This document shows, piece by piece, positions 18,320 through 29,405 of a stretch of DNA of 64,000 nucleotides. A program made the translations under genes and the position numbers. Numbering within the stretch: position 1 is the stretch's first letter; every line of letters starts with the position of its first letter. The stretch comes from Halalkalibacter nanhaiisediminis (GTDB taxonomy: Bacteria > Bacillota > Bacilli > Bacillales > Bacillaceae_D), in contig NZ_VLKZ01000005.1 in assembly GCF_007830185.1 (NCBI RefSeq), positions 202,605-266,604 of the forward strand, read 5' to 3'. The notes beneath the pieces were generated by a model. That model saw only the letters and a program-made list of their open reading frames with translations. It was not told the origin of the DNA and did no database searches.

Positions 18320-20482
18320 ATGTTTAAAACTTTACGAGCCAAGCTACTGGCCTTTTTTCTTTTTGCTACATTTATCCCAATGATGATAATTAGCTACATA
18401 ACCTATGATTCTCAAAAAGAAGATATTGAAGTACAAATGTCACAAACAATGATTTCATTTGCTAATAGTTTGGCAGTTATTCTTGAAGATCTTATTCAAG
18501 AAAGGCTTACTGATGTTGCGATGTTGGCTCAAAATCCAATTCTTAGAAACAGTGAGCAGCCTTACTCTGTGATCGAGCAGGAAATCGATCATTTTGTACA
18601 AAACTATAATCTTTATCTCGGTGCCGTTTTTGTGAACGAGAGTGGGATTGTGGTAGCAGATGTAGATCATACAGTTGTTGGAACAGATTTAAGCACGCGA
18701 GAATGGTTTCAAGAAACAATTGACGGAGGCATTTTTTTCTCGGATATTTACTTATCTCCTGTCGTTCATAGGCCAATGCTTGTCTTATCTAGTGCTGTGA
18801 GAGATGAGAATGGTGAAATTATTGGTGTCGTATCACCATCATTTGATCTCGGCTATCTCTGGTTACGTCTTGATAACTTTACAAAACAACAGCAATTACT
18901 TGGATTAGATGGCTATGCTTTTTTAGTTAATGGACAAGGTGATATTATTGCTCATCCGAATCAAGAGCTTATCCTAAATTATAATTATCTTGAGCGTAAT
19001 AATCTAACTGCCGAGCAATTTGAACAGTCAATGCTTAAACGGGAATTAATACATAGTGAAAGTAATGACATGCTGCAGACATTTGTTAAGGTCGCCAACA
19101 TGCCTGGATTTGAGCAGGATTGGTATGTTGGTATTTCAATACCGAGAGAGAATCTGACAACACCACTGCGAGATCTAGCATTTAAATATCTTTTCATGTT
19201 CGGGTTAATTTTTCTGGTGACGCTGTATGCTGTGTTTAAATTGTCTGCTTACATTGTCCAACCGTTGCAAAGACTTGTGAATGCAACTTCTGATTTTGCA
19301 TTTGGTAAAAGAGTGTATCCATTAGCGCCCGACGCTTATCATGAAGTTGATACTTTAACAAAGACATTTAATATGATGACAAGAAAATTAGTTGAACGAG
19401 AAAAAAGCCATCAGAAATCGACGCTCATTCTCGAAACAACAGATAATGGGATTATTGCCTTCAATCGTGATAGTCTCCAGATCACAACGTTTAATCGGAC
19501 GTGCGAACAATTATTTCAAAAGAACAAGAGTGAAGTTTTAGGCATGACGATCACTCAATTTCGGGAAAAAAGCTCTATTTTTCATTCGTTTATCAAGTCT
19601 ACGCGATTAGAAGAGCTTTTGAGCTTAAATGATCGTACAAAACAATTTGAGTTTCCGTGCAATATAAATGGAATTGAGCGGATCTATTTTATGAGTATTT
19701 CTACTCTTCCTAAGCTAGATAATGAGCAGGAGCTTGAGGATATCTTACTTATTTTTAATGATGTGACTGATAAACGTCAGATGGAGCAAGAATTAATTCG
19801 GACAGAAAAACTCAAGGTTGTTGGGCAGCTAGCGGCAGGCTTTGCCCATGAAATACGCAATCCACTAACGACTATTCGTGGTTTTTTACAATTGGTTCAT
19901 CAATCAGAAGAGATCTCTCATAAGAGAAAAAAACATTTTGATATTATGTTAAAAGAAATAGATCGTGTAAACGGGATTATTAGTGAGCTATTAAATATGG
20001 CAAATCCTAAAGCTGCTATGGTGAAGTCAGTTGTTGATGTAGCGGAGCTCATTAAGGAAAAAGAGATGCTGTATACAGGAGAAGCAGAGGCAAACAAGAT
20101 CACATTTAAAACAATAGTAGAGCCACTTCCCCTTATTTTTTCAGATGGTCAAAAATTAGATCAAGCCATAATAAACTTAATAAAAAATAGTTTTGAAGCG
20201 ATGCCAGATGGAGGAGTTTTAACAATTCGTGCACGAGAGTTTGCTGCTTCTGACGTTATTAAAATTGACATTGCTGATACTGGTTGCGGCATGAGCGAGG
20301 AGACGTTAGATAAGTTAGGCACTCCATTTTATACGACAAAAGAAATGGGAACGGGTCTTGGGATGATGACGACCTTCCGAATCATCGAAGAAATGGGCGG
20401 AAGTCTTTCTGTAAAGAGTGAATTAGGAAAGGGAACGACATTTACGATTACCCTTCCTCTTGAGAGGGTCGATGTTTCATAA
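18320..20482 (+). CDS. dCache sensor histidine kinase (sporulation-kinase type)
   Basis: 720-residue membrane kinase. Order: TM1 (about 10-30), an extracytoplasmic dCache sensor (about 35-280; LVLSSAVRDENGEIIGVVSPSFD), TM2 (about 290-310), HAMP, PAS, HisKA with His510 in AHEIRNPLTT, and HATPase_c (N box NLIKNSFEA, G1 DTGCGM, FYTTKEMGTGLGMM). The kinase core resembles KinA-KinE. ATG 18320 has AAGGGG nine bases upstream. No partner regulator is adjacent. Together with the kinase at 12034 this makes two orphan kinases in a short stretch that in B. subtilis has none. Confidence 0.9.
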   Translation: MFKTLRAKLLAFFLFATFIPMMIISYITYDSQKEDIEVQMSQTMISFANSLAVILEDLIQERLTDVAMLAQNPILRNSEQPYSVIEQEIDHFVQNYNLYLGAVFVNESGIVVADVDHTVVGTDLSTREWFQETIDGGIFFSDIYLSPVVHRPMLVLSSAVRDENGEIIGVVSPSFDLGYLWLRLDNFTKQQQLLGLDGYAFLVNGQGDIIAHPNQELILNYNYLERNNLTAEQFEQSMLKRELIHSESNDMLQTFVKVANMPGFEQDWYVGISIPRENLTTPLRDLAFKYLFMFGLIFLVTLYAVFKLSAYIVQPLQRLVNATSDFAFGKRVYPLAPDAYHEVDTLTKTFNMMTRKLVEREKSHQKSTLILETTDNGIIAFNRDSLQITTFNRTCEQLFQKNKSEVLGMTITQFREKSSIFHSFIKSTRLEELLSLNDRTKQFEFPCNINGIERIYFMSISTLPKLDNEQELEDILLIFNDVTDKRQMEQELIRTEKLKVVGQLAAGFAHEIRNPLTTIRGFLQLVHQSEEISHKRKKHFDIMLKEIDRVNGIISELLNMANPKAAMVKSVVDVAELIKEKEMLYTGEAEANKITFKTIVEPLPLIFSDGQKLDQAIINLIKNSFEAMPDGGVLTIRAREFAASDVIKIDIADTGCGMSEETLDKLGTPFYTTKEMGTGLGMMTTFRIIEEMGGSLSVKSELGKGTTFTITLPLERVDVS

Positions 20483-20488
20483 GCTAAT

Positions 20489-20526
20489 AAGGGTCTAACC
20501 TCGCATGGATGAGGTAGACCCTTTTG
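20489..20526. terminator. Bidirectional terminator between the kinase and rarA
   Basis: GGGTCTAACCTC (20491-20502) pairs with GAGGTAGACCC (20510-20520); an A-rich left flank and CTTTT right flank let it work for both converging genes. Confidence 0.8.
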
Positions 20527-20527
20527 A

Positions 20528-21802
20528 TTACTTATTTTTTGATTGGAGCTTACGGTATACGTCTGCCAATGTTTGTTCGAATTTACTTGTTTGTTTTGGT
20601 TCATAATAAATCGTATCTTTTAGTACGTTTGGAAGATATTGTTGGCGAACCCAACCATGTTCATAATTATGAGGATAGAGATAATCCTGACCTCGACCAA
20701 GCTGCTTAGCTCCTTGATAATGAGCGTCTTTTAAATGCTTTGGAACATCACCAATCTTGCCTTTGCGAATATCAGCTAAGGCTGCATCCAATGCCATATA
20801 TGCTGAGTTTGATTTAGGTGATAAACAAAGTTCAACAACGGCATTTGCTAGTGGTATTCTTGCTTCAGGAAGTCCGAGTTGCTCAGCTGATTCAATGGCT
20901 GCCAGTGTTCTTGCGCCAGCTTGCGGGCTTGCTAGACCAATATCTTCATAGGCAATGACAAGTAATCTTCGTCCAATACTAATCAGGTCACCAGCTTCAA
21001 TTAACCTTGCTAAATAGTGCAAGGCAGCATTTACATCACTACCTCTAATTGATTTTTGAAAAGCTGACAGGACATCATAATGAGCATCTCCGTCTTTATC
21101 ATGTTGAAAGCTTTTTTTCTGAATACAGGATTCAGCTGTAGAAAGAGAGATGTTTTTTATTCCTTCGTCATTTGGATATGTGGACATTACTGCTAGCTCT
21201 AGAGCATTCAAGGCAGAACGAACGTCTCCTCCGCATGCGGTGGCTAAATGAGTTAATGCCTCGTCACTTATGTAGACTTTTTCTTTCCCGAGTCCATTTT
21301 GCTCATCGTTAAGAGCTCGATTGAGTGCTTCTTTTATATCATTAATACTTAGAGGTTCAAGTTCAAATATTTGACAACGACTACGAATAGCTGGATTAAT
21401 AGAGTGAAATGGGTTAGCTGTTGTAGCCCCAATTAAAATAATGAGTCCTTTTTCAAGGTGAGGAAGAAGAAAGTCTTGCTTTGCTTTATCTAAACGATGA
21501 ACTTCATCAAGTATTAAAATAAGCTGACCATACATTTTAGCTTCTTCAACTGCTATTTCCATATCCTTCTTATTGTTAACAACTGCATTCAGCAATTTAG
21601 CGGGTGTTCCTGTTGATCCAGAAATGGCATGGGCAATCGATGTTTTACCAATACCTGGTGGTCCGTATAAAATCATTGATGACAACTGCTTAACATCGAC
21701 CATTCGTTTTAATAATTTCCCTTCACCAATCAAATGCTTTTGTCCAATGATCTCTTCCATTTTCTTTGGTCGCATTCGGTATGCGAGTGGTTGTCTTTTC
21801 AT
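20528..21802 (-). CDS. rarA: Replication-associated recombination protein A (RarA/MgsA, YrvN)
   Basis: AAA+ ATPase of the clamp-loader-like RarA/Mgs1/WRNIP1 family, acting at stalled replication forks. 424 residues with Walker A GPPGIGKTS near residue 47, Walker B LILDEVHRLDKAKQDF, sensor 1 (IGATTANPFHS) and the arginine finger region (PAIRSRCQIFEL), then the C-terminal tetramerisation domain. It lies opposite to cymR as in B. subtilis. No defects are seen. Confidence 0.95.
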   Translation of the reverse strand: MKRQPLAYRMRPKKMEEIIGQKHLIGEGKLLKRMVDVKQLSSMILYGPPGIGKTSIAHAISGSTGTPAKLLNAVVNNKKDMEIAVEEAKMYGQLILILDEVHRLDKAKQDFLLPHLEKGLIILIGATTANPFHSINPAIRSRCQIFELEPLSINDIKEALNRALNDEQNGLGKEKVYISDEALTHLATACGGDVRSALNALELAVMSTYPNDEGIKNISLSTAESCIQKKSFQHDKDGDAHYDVLSAFQKSIRGSDVNAALHYLARLIEAGDLISIGRRLLVIAYEDIGLASPQAGARTLAAIESAEQLGLPEARIPLANAVVELCLSPKSNSAYMALDAALADIRKGKIGDVPKHLKDAHYQGAKQLGRGQDYLYPHNYEHGWVRQQYLPNVLKDTIYYEPKQTSKFEQTLADVYRKLQSKNK

Positions 21803-21914
21803 CGTTCATACCTCCATCTTCTATGAATGCTGGTCTTTAGTGTAATCGAAGAGTGTCGAAATGCCAACTATTCGGATTCAATTAGTCTTCTTCCACCAAT
21901 CTAAAAGTGTTTCG

Positions 21915-21923
21915 TGATATAAT
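21915..21923 (+). promoter_or_regulatory. Extended -10 promoter before the YczE-like gene
   Basis: TG-A-TATAAT at 21915-21923, with no good -35 hexamer. It would initiate about 25 bases before the TTG start of the membrane protein gene. Confidence 0.5.
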
Positions 21924-21955
21924 GGCAAAGAATTATAAAGAGAGAAGGGCTTCCT

Positions 21956-22660
21956 TTGAAGAAAGAAAGTACTCAGGGTAGAGGGCGAAGTTGGCTTCGC
22001 TGGACGTTGTTTATGATTGGGCTAATTGTGATGTCTTTTGGAATCGCATTAATGATTCGGGCTGATTTAGGGGTCGCGCCGTGGGACGTTCTCCATATTG
22101 GTTTAACAAATCAAATCGGTTTTACAGTCGGAACATGGTCGATCTTAATGGGCTTGATTATATTAGCTATTTCTGGGTGGATCATGAAAGCTTGGCCACA
22201 AATAGGTGCCTTTATCAATATGCTTCTTGTTGGCGTTTTTATTGATTTGTTTATGTGGATTCTCCCCACCCCAGATGGTATCCTGTTAAAGTTCTTAATG
22301 CTGATTTTAGGTATATTGATTATTGGATATGGAATTGGATTATATATCGCACCAGGCTGCGGGGCTGGACCTCGTGATAGTCTAATGCTAGCCTTAACAA
22401 TGAAAACGGGCTGGAAGGTACAAAGAGTACGAGGAGTTATGGAAATCATTGTTTTGAGTGTGGGCTGGCTTCTAGGGGGACCAGTATTTATTGGAACATT
22501 GCTCTTTTGTTTCGGTATCGGTTCAGTTGTAGGAATGACATTGCCACAGTGCCAACGTTTTACTGATTTTATAATGGAAAGAGGGACAAAATATGAAAAT
22601 CTCAACGAAGGGACGCTACGGTCTCACCATCATGATGGCGTTAGCGAAGAAATCAGGTGA
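21956..22660 (+). CDS. YczE/YyaS/YitT-type integral membrane protein
   Basis: 234-residue protein with five to six hydrophobic segments. The pattern RADLGVAPWDVLHIGL followed by GYGIGLYIAPGCGAGPRDSLM is characteristic of the YczE/YyaS membrane family, whose biochemical role is unknown. The start is a TTG behind AGAAGGG. Its last 23 codons overlap the start of cymR by 68 bases, an unusually long overlap, which suggests that cymR can be translated from this transcript. Confidence 0.82.
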   Translation: MKKESTQGRGRSWLRWTLFMIGLIVMSFGIALMIRADLGVAPWDVLHIGLTNQIGFTVGTWSILMGLIILAISGWIMKAWPQIGAFINMLLVGVFIDLFMWILPTPDGILLKFLMLILGILIIGYGIGLYIAPGCGAGPRDSLMLALTMKTGWKVQRVRGVMEIIVLSVGWLLGGPVFIGTLLFCFGIGSVVGMTLPQCQRFTDFIMERGTKYENLNEGTLRSHHHDGVSEEIR

Positions 22661-23012
22661 AGGACCGATCTCGTTAAAATCTATCGCAAAAGAATATGAT
22701 CTATCAGAGCATTATTTAGAGCAACTCATTGCACCACTTCGAAATGCGATGCTTGTCAAAAGTGTTCGCGGGGCATATGGGGGATACATGCTCGCCAAGG
22801 AAGCGAATGAAATTACAGCAGGTGATATTATTCGTGTGCTTGAAGGACCAATTAGTCCAGTAGAAGTTCTTGATGATGAAGAACCAGCTAAACGAAATCT
22901 TTGGATCAAAATACGTGACGCCGTGAAAGATGTATTAGATAATACAACTCTCGAGGAATTAGCGAATTATGAAGCTGATGGTGATCAAGAGCCTTATATG
23001 TTTTATATTTAA
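22593..23012 (+). CDS. cymR: Rrf2-family regulator of cysteine metabolism CymR
   Basis: 139-residue winged-helix repressor. The N-terminus KISTKGRYGLTIMMALA and the recognition region DLSEHYLEQLIAPLRNA are typical of Rrf2 proteins. There are no cysteines for an iron-sulfur cluster, which fits CymR rather than IscR. In B. subtilis CymR with CysK represses cystine uptake and cysteine synthesis genes. Its position next to the cysteine desulfurase and mnmA is conserved. ATG is behind AAAGAGGGAC. Confidence 0.93.
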   Translation: MKISTKGRYGLTIMMALAKKSGEGPISLKSIAKEYDLSEHYLEQLIAPLRNAMLVKSVRGAYGGYMLAKEANEITAGDIIRVLEGPISPVEVLDDEEPAKRNLWIKIRDAVKDVLDNTTLEELANYEADGDQEPYMFYI

Positions 23013-23039
23013 GGATAACTTATAGATAAAAGAAGGTGA

Positions 23040-25357
<2,318 letters not shown>

Positions 25358-25387
25358 TGTATGAGAGGATAAAAGGGAGGCAGAAAC

Positions 25388-26047
25388 ATGACGACGTTAA
25401 ATGAAAAAGGAATTGCTTATATGAATGAGCAAAAGTATGAAGAAGCAGCACAAATGTTTAATGATGCGATTGAGGAGAATCCAAAGGACCCAACAGGCTT
25501 TATTAATTTTGGTAATCTGCTTGGGATCGTCGGTGATTTTGAGCGTGCCCTAACGTTTTTTGATAAAGCAATAGGACTTGATGAACATGCAGCAACAGCT
25601 TATTACGGAGCTGGAACGATCTATTATAAGCAGGATCAGTTTGAAGAAGCGACGAAAATGTTTAAGCAGGCGTTGATTGAGAAGCTTGACGGAGCAGACG
25701 TTCATTTTATGCTTGGGATGAGCTATTATCAGCTTGGAGCTCTTCCGCATGCACTCGCTTCCTTTAAGCGAGCAGTTGAACTTGAGCCAAACGATATTGA
25801 TGCACGTTTTCAATATGGTCTTTGCCTTGCTCAATTAGAACAGGTCGATGAGGCGATTAAGGAGTTAGAACAAGTGATTGAATTAGATGATGAGCACGCA
25901 GATGCTTACTTTAATCTAGGAGTGGCATATGCGTTCAATGACCGAGCAGAAGATGCGCTTGAAGCATTTAATCAGGCTCTTGTCATTCAACCAGATCATG
26001 CACTTGCAGCGAATGGAAAGAAAACAATCGAACAAGCCATCAATTAA
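25388..26047 (+). CDS. Tetratricopeptide-repeat protein (YrrB type)
   Basis: 219 residues made almost wholly of six TPR units of 34 residues (for example YYGAGTIYYKQDQFEEATKM and YFNLGVAYAFNDRAEDALEA). No signal peptide or catalytic domain. The B. subtilis equivalent YrrB sits in the same place between mnmA and recD2; a role as a scaffold for the neighbouring tRNA-thiolation enzymes has been suggested but is not shown by the sequence. GGGAGG lies before the ATG, and recD2 starts 13 bases after the stop. Confidence 0.9.
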   Translation: MTTLNEKGIAYMNEQKYEEAAQMFNDAIEENPKDPTGFINFGNLLGIVGDFERALTFFDKAIGLDEHAATAYYGAGTIYYKQDQFEEATKMFKQALIEKLDGADVHFMLGMSYYQLGALPHALASFKRAVELEPNDIDARFQYGLCLAQLEQVDEAIKELEQVIELDDEHADAYFNLGVAYAFNDRAEDALEAFNQALVIQPDHALAANGKKTIEQAIN

Positions 26048-26059
26048 GGGTGATGACAT

Positions 26060-28366
26060 GTGAATGAACAACAAAATTTGCCTGATAACGAGCAACAAAT
26101 TGAAAGAGGCTATATAAAAGGGACGGTTGTCCATGTCGTTTTTCGCAATGAAGAAAATTACTATACAGTAGCGCTCATTCGTGTACAGGCGACCAATGAA
26201 GAGCTAAAAGAAAAGAAGCTAACGGTAGTTGGAGTTCTTCCTCAACTAGACACAGATGAAACGTTTCTTTTCTTTGGGGAGCTTATTAACCATCCAAAGT
26301 TTGGCATGCAGTATCAAGTCGACCAATTTAGAAGAGATTTACCCCAAACAAAAAGCGGAATTATTCAATACTTATCAAGTGATCGTTTCCCAGGTATTGG
26401 GGAAAAGACAGCTGAGTTAATTGTCACGACTCTCGGTGAACGAGCGATTACAAGAATTGTGGAAGATCGCTCTGTTTTGAATGAGATTCCAAAGCTATCC
26501 AAAGAAAAAGCAGATGCCTTATATATGCAGCTCGTTGATCAGCAAGGTGTGGAGCAGGTGCTTATGACACTGTCTAAGCACGGATTTGGCGTGGAGCTTT
26601 CAATGAAGGTGTATCAAGCTTATGGCTTGCAGGCCCTTGATATTATTCAAACGAATCCATATCAGCTTATTGCCGATGTTGAGGGAATCGGCTTTAGAAG
26701 AGCGGATCAGCTTGGGGCGGCTATTGGGCTAACTGGTAATCACCCTGAGAGAATCCGCGCGGGTTGTTTGTTTTTGCTGCAAGAGCTTTGCCTGCAAGAA
26801 GGGCACGTTTTTATGGAGAAAAAGACATTAACCAATCATGTCATTAGTCTCCTTTCAACGTACGAGGTAAAGATTGAGGTGCAAGAGGTAGACGAGCAGC
26901 TCCTTTTTATGCATGAAGAAGAAACGATTGTCGAGGAAGAAGAACGTTTGTATATAAAATCACTCTACTTTGCTGAAAAAGGTATTGTAACCAGTATTCG
27001 TAAGCTATTAAGCGAAGAAGTAGAGGATGAGTTTCCTGAAGCAGAGTTCTTAAAGGCACTTGGAAAGCTTGAAGAAGAATTGAAAATCGAATATGCCCCT
27101 TCTCAAAAAGAAGCGATTCAAACAGCATTGTCATCACGAATGATGATCTTAACGGGTGGTCCAGGAACTGGAAAAACAACAGTTATTAAAGGCATTGTCG
27201 AACTATATGCACGTTTGCATGGGCTATCACTTGAACCAAAAGCGTATACGAAAAGCAATCCATTTCCAGTCTTGCTCGTTGCACCAACTGGTAGAGCTGC
27301 TAAACGGATGAGTGAAGCAACCGAGCTTCCTGCAACGACGATTCACCGACTGCTTGGCTGGAAGGGCGGTAATGGTGGATTCGAAAAAGGGGAACATGAA
27401 AAGCTTGAGGGGGAGCTACTCATCGTTGATGAAAGCTCGATGGTCGATATTTGGCTCATGAATCAGCTGCTGAAAGCTGTCCCAAGAGGGATGCAGGTTG
27501 TTCTTGTTGGAGATCAAGATCAATTGCCTTCTGTTGGTCCAGGTCAAGTTCTTCGTGACTTTCTTGATTCAACGATTATTCCGACGGTGCCGCTCACAGA
27601 TATTTACCGACAAGCTGAAGGATCATCGATTATTGAGCTTGCTCATGCTATGAAAAAAGGGGAAATGCCAGCTAACCTTCCAGAGCCGCAAGCTGACAGA
27701 CGGTTTTTTCCATGTGGTATTGATCAAGTGCAGCACGTCGTCGCCCAAATATGCGAAAACGCTATGAAGAAGGGGTACACAGCGAAGGATATCCAAGTGC
27801 TTGCGCCTATGTATAAAGGTAGTGCTGGTATTACAGAACTGAATGTGATGCTACAAGATTTATTTAATCCAAAAAAGGAACATAGACGTGAATTAAGCTT
27901 TGGTGATGTCGTGTACCGAACAGGTGATATTGTCCTGCAGCTTGTGAATAATCCAGATGAGCATGTGTATAATGGTGACCGCGGTGAAATTGTAGCGATT
28001 TTCTATGCGAAAGAAAATGCTGAGCGTCAGGATCAAGTCGTGATTTCCTTTGACGGGACAGAAGTGGTTTATCCGAAAAAGGATCTCAATCAAATAACAC
28101 ATGCTTATTGTTGCTCGATTCATAAATCGCAAGGAAGTGAATTTCCGATTGTCGTCATGCCTGTTGTCAGAAACTATGCAAGAATGCTTAGACGAAATTT
28201 ATTATATACAGGCATTACGCGGGCTAAGCAGTTTTTATTATTATGCGGTGAGTTACGCTCCATTCATACAGCGATCACAAAAAATGAAGAGTTAGTTCGA
28301 AATTCAATGTTAACAGTAAAGCTAAAACAATTGAGTGAGAGCAATGGAAATAGTCAACCAACATAA
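26060..28366 (+). CDS. recD2: RecD2 5'-3' DNA helicase
   Basis: SF1B helicase of 768 residues without RecBC partners. The N-terminal OB and helix-hairpin-helix region (FPGIGEKTAELIV) is specific to RecD2. Helicase motifs: I GGPGTGKTT, II LLIVDESSMVD, III GDQDQLPSVGPGQ, V HKSQGSEFP and VI YTGITRAK. In B. subtilis it limits recombination and takes part in mismatch repair and fork progression. The start is GTG 26060 behind AAGGGTGATG. Confidence 0.95.
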   Translation: MNEQQNLPDNEQQIERGYIKGTVVHVVFRNEENYYTVALIRVQATNEELKEKKLTVVGVLPQLDTDETFLFFGELINHPKFGMQYQVDQFRRDLPQTKSGIIQYLSSDRFPGIGEKTAELIVTTLGERAITRIVEDRSVLNEIPKLSKEKADALYMQLVDQQGVEQVLMTLSKHGFGVELSMKVYQAYGLQALDIIQTNPYQLIADVEGIGFRRADQLGAAIGLTGNHPERIRAGCLFLLQELCLQEGHVFMEKKTLTNHVISLLSTYEVKIEVQEVDEQLLFMHEEETIVEEEERLYIKSLYFAEKGIVTSIRKLLSEEVEDEFPEAEFLKALGKLEEELKIEYAPSQKEAIQTALSSRMMILTGGPGTGKTTVIKGIVELYARLHGLSLEPKAYTKSNPFPVLLVAPTGRAAKRMSEATELPATTIHRLLGWKGGNGGFEKGEHEKLEGELLIVDESSMVDIWLMNQLLKAVPRGMQVVLVGDQDQLPSVGPGQVLRDFLDSTIIPTVPLTDIYRQAEGSSIIELAHAMKKGEMPANLPEPQADRRFFPCGIDQVQHVVAQICENAMKKGYTAKDIQVLAPMYKGSAGITELNVMLQDLFNPKKEHRRELSFGDVVYRTGDIVLQLVNNPDEHVYNGDRGEIVAIFYAKENAERQDQVVISFDGTEVVYPKKDLNQITHAYCCSIHKSQGSEFPIVVMPVVRNYARMLRRNLLYTGITRAKQFLLLCGELRSIHTAITKNEELVRNSMLTVKLKQLSESNGNSQPT

Positions 28367-28417
28367 CAAATTCAAAATGATCGCACCCTAATACTGTTCG
28401 GAGAGGTGGCGATTACT

Positions 28418-28891
28418 TTGCGAACGTTTTCGACAGTTGAAGGTTTGCCAGTCATTGCATTATCTAATGGAGTTGAGTATGGTCATGTCTTAGATTTGCT
28501 TTATGAAAATGGCTGTGTGACGGGCTTCTTAGTTGACCAGAAAGGTTGGTTTGCAAGGCATCTCTTTTTACCAGTTTCATCAGTATCAAGCTTTGGACAG
28601 GATGGCATCATGATTGAAGGCTCCCATGTTCTTAGACCTTTTTCAAAAGCGGTAAAAAAAGCATTTCCGCTAAAGGTCGGGAAAAGACGCCTGCACGGAA
28701 CACCACTTCTCACAAAAGAAGGAGAAAAGTTAGGGCTTGTAGAGGATGTATATTTCCTGGAAGAAATGGGGACGATTATAGGGTATGAAGTGACGGATGG
28801 GTTAATAGCAGATCTCTTAGAAGGAAGAAAGGTTGTCAAAAGCAGAGCAAAGCTGACAATCGGAGGGGGACGCGCCATCCTAACGGAATAG
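28418..28891 (+). CDS. PRC-barrel domain protein (YrrD type)
   Basis: 157-residue protein with two PRC-barrel-like units (about residues 5-75: EGLPVIALSNGVEYGHVLDL; and 85-150: TPLLTKEGEKLGLVEDVYF). Such domains act as small binding modules in RNA processing and photosynthetic proteins; the function here is unknown. The start is taken as TTG 28418, because GGAGAGGTGG lies seven bases before it and the longer GTG start falls within that ribosome-binding site. Confidence 0.85.
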   Translation: MRTFSTVEGLPVIALSNGVEYGHVLDLLYENGCVTGFLVDQKGWFARHLFLPVSSVSSFGQDGIMIEGSHVLRPFSKAVKKAFPLKVGKRRLHGTPLLTKEGEKLGLVEDVYFLEEMGTIIGYEVTDGLIADLLEGRKVVKSRAKLTIGGGRAILTE

Positions 28892-28905
28892 AAGGGAGCC
28901 CTTAT

Positions 28906-29094
28906 ATGCGTTGTCCAAATTGTCAAAGCAAAGATATTGGTAAAATCGGAACAAATCAATATTATTGCTGGAATTGCTTTGTTGAGATGAGCCTGTCACA
29001 AGGAAAGCTTTCTCTTCATCAAGTTGAGGAAGATGGCTCACTTAGCTCATTGGATGATTTGTTTGAAGACGAAGACCTTCAAGTTGGGATGTAA
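28906..29094 (+). CDS. Small zinc-ribbon protein (62 aa)
   Basis: 62 residues with a CPNC and CWNC pair (residues 3-6 and 25-28) forming a zinc ribbon, and an acidic C-terminus. Behind GAAGGGAG and close to the upstream PRC-barrel gene, so probably co-transcribed. Function not recognised. Confidence 0.82.
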   Translation: MRCPNCQSKDIGKIGTNQYYCWNCFVEMSLSQGKLSLHQVEEDGSLSSLDDLFEDEDLQVGM

Positions 29095-29125
29095 GCTAGC
29101 CAAACTATGTAGGTGGTGACATCGA

Positions 29126-29314
29126 ATGAGAAGAGCTGTGACGTCGTTAGTTGCAATGGGAATTGGTGCAGCCGCTTATTCCTTAAGCGACCGTAGAACA
29201 AAAAAGAGATTTGATTCATTTATTGAACCAATTACCCAGCTTAACGTTAACCGCTTTATAAATAGGAAGTCATGGAGACGGATGAGAAAGCTTATAACCA
29301 AAGTTATTTCGTAA
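29126..29314 (+). CDS. DUF3918/YrzQ-like small membrane protein (62 aa)
   Basis: 62 residues: a short hydrophobic N-terminus (VTSLVAMGIGAAAYSLSDRR) and a strongly basic C-terminal helix (RKSWRRMRKLITKV). This resembles the Bacillus DUF3918 proteins such as YrzQ. AGGTGGTGAC precedes the ATG. A terminator follows. Confidence 0.8.
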   Translation: MRRAVTSLVAMGIGAAAYSLSDRRTKKRFDSFIEPITQLNVNRFINRKSWRRMRKLITKVIS

Positions 29315-29326
29315 ATCAATGTCTAG

Positions 29327-29357
29327 AGCCGATCAAGTATATCTTGATTGGCTTTTT
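29327..29357 (+). terminator. Terminator after the YrzQ-like gene
   Basis: AGCCGATCAAG pairs with CTTGATTGGCT around TATAT, followed by five T. Confidence 0.85.
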
Positions 29358-29405
29358 GTATGGAAAAAAGCAGGCTGCGCACACTAAAAGAAGGAGGTGC
29401 AGCCT

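Noticed and set aside
22111-22605. 164-codon ORF antisense to the YczE-like gene
   Set aside because: Low-complexity Ile/Pro translation characteristic of the reverse strand of a membrane-protein gene.
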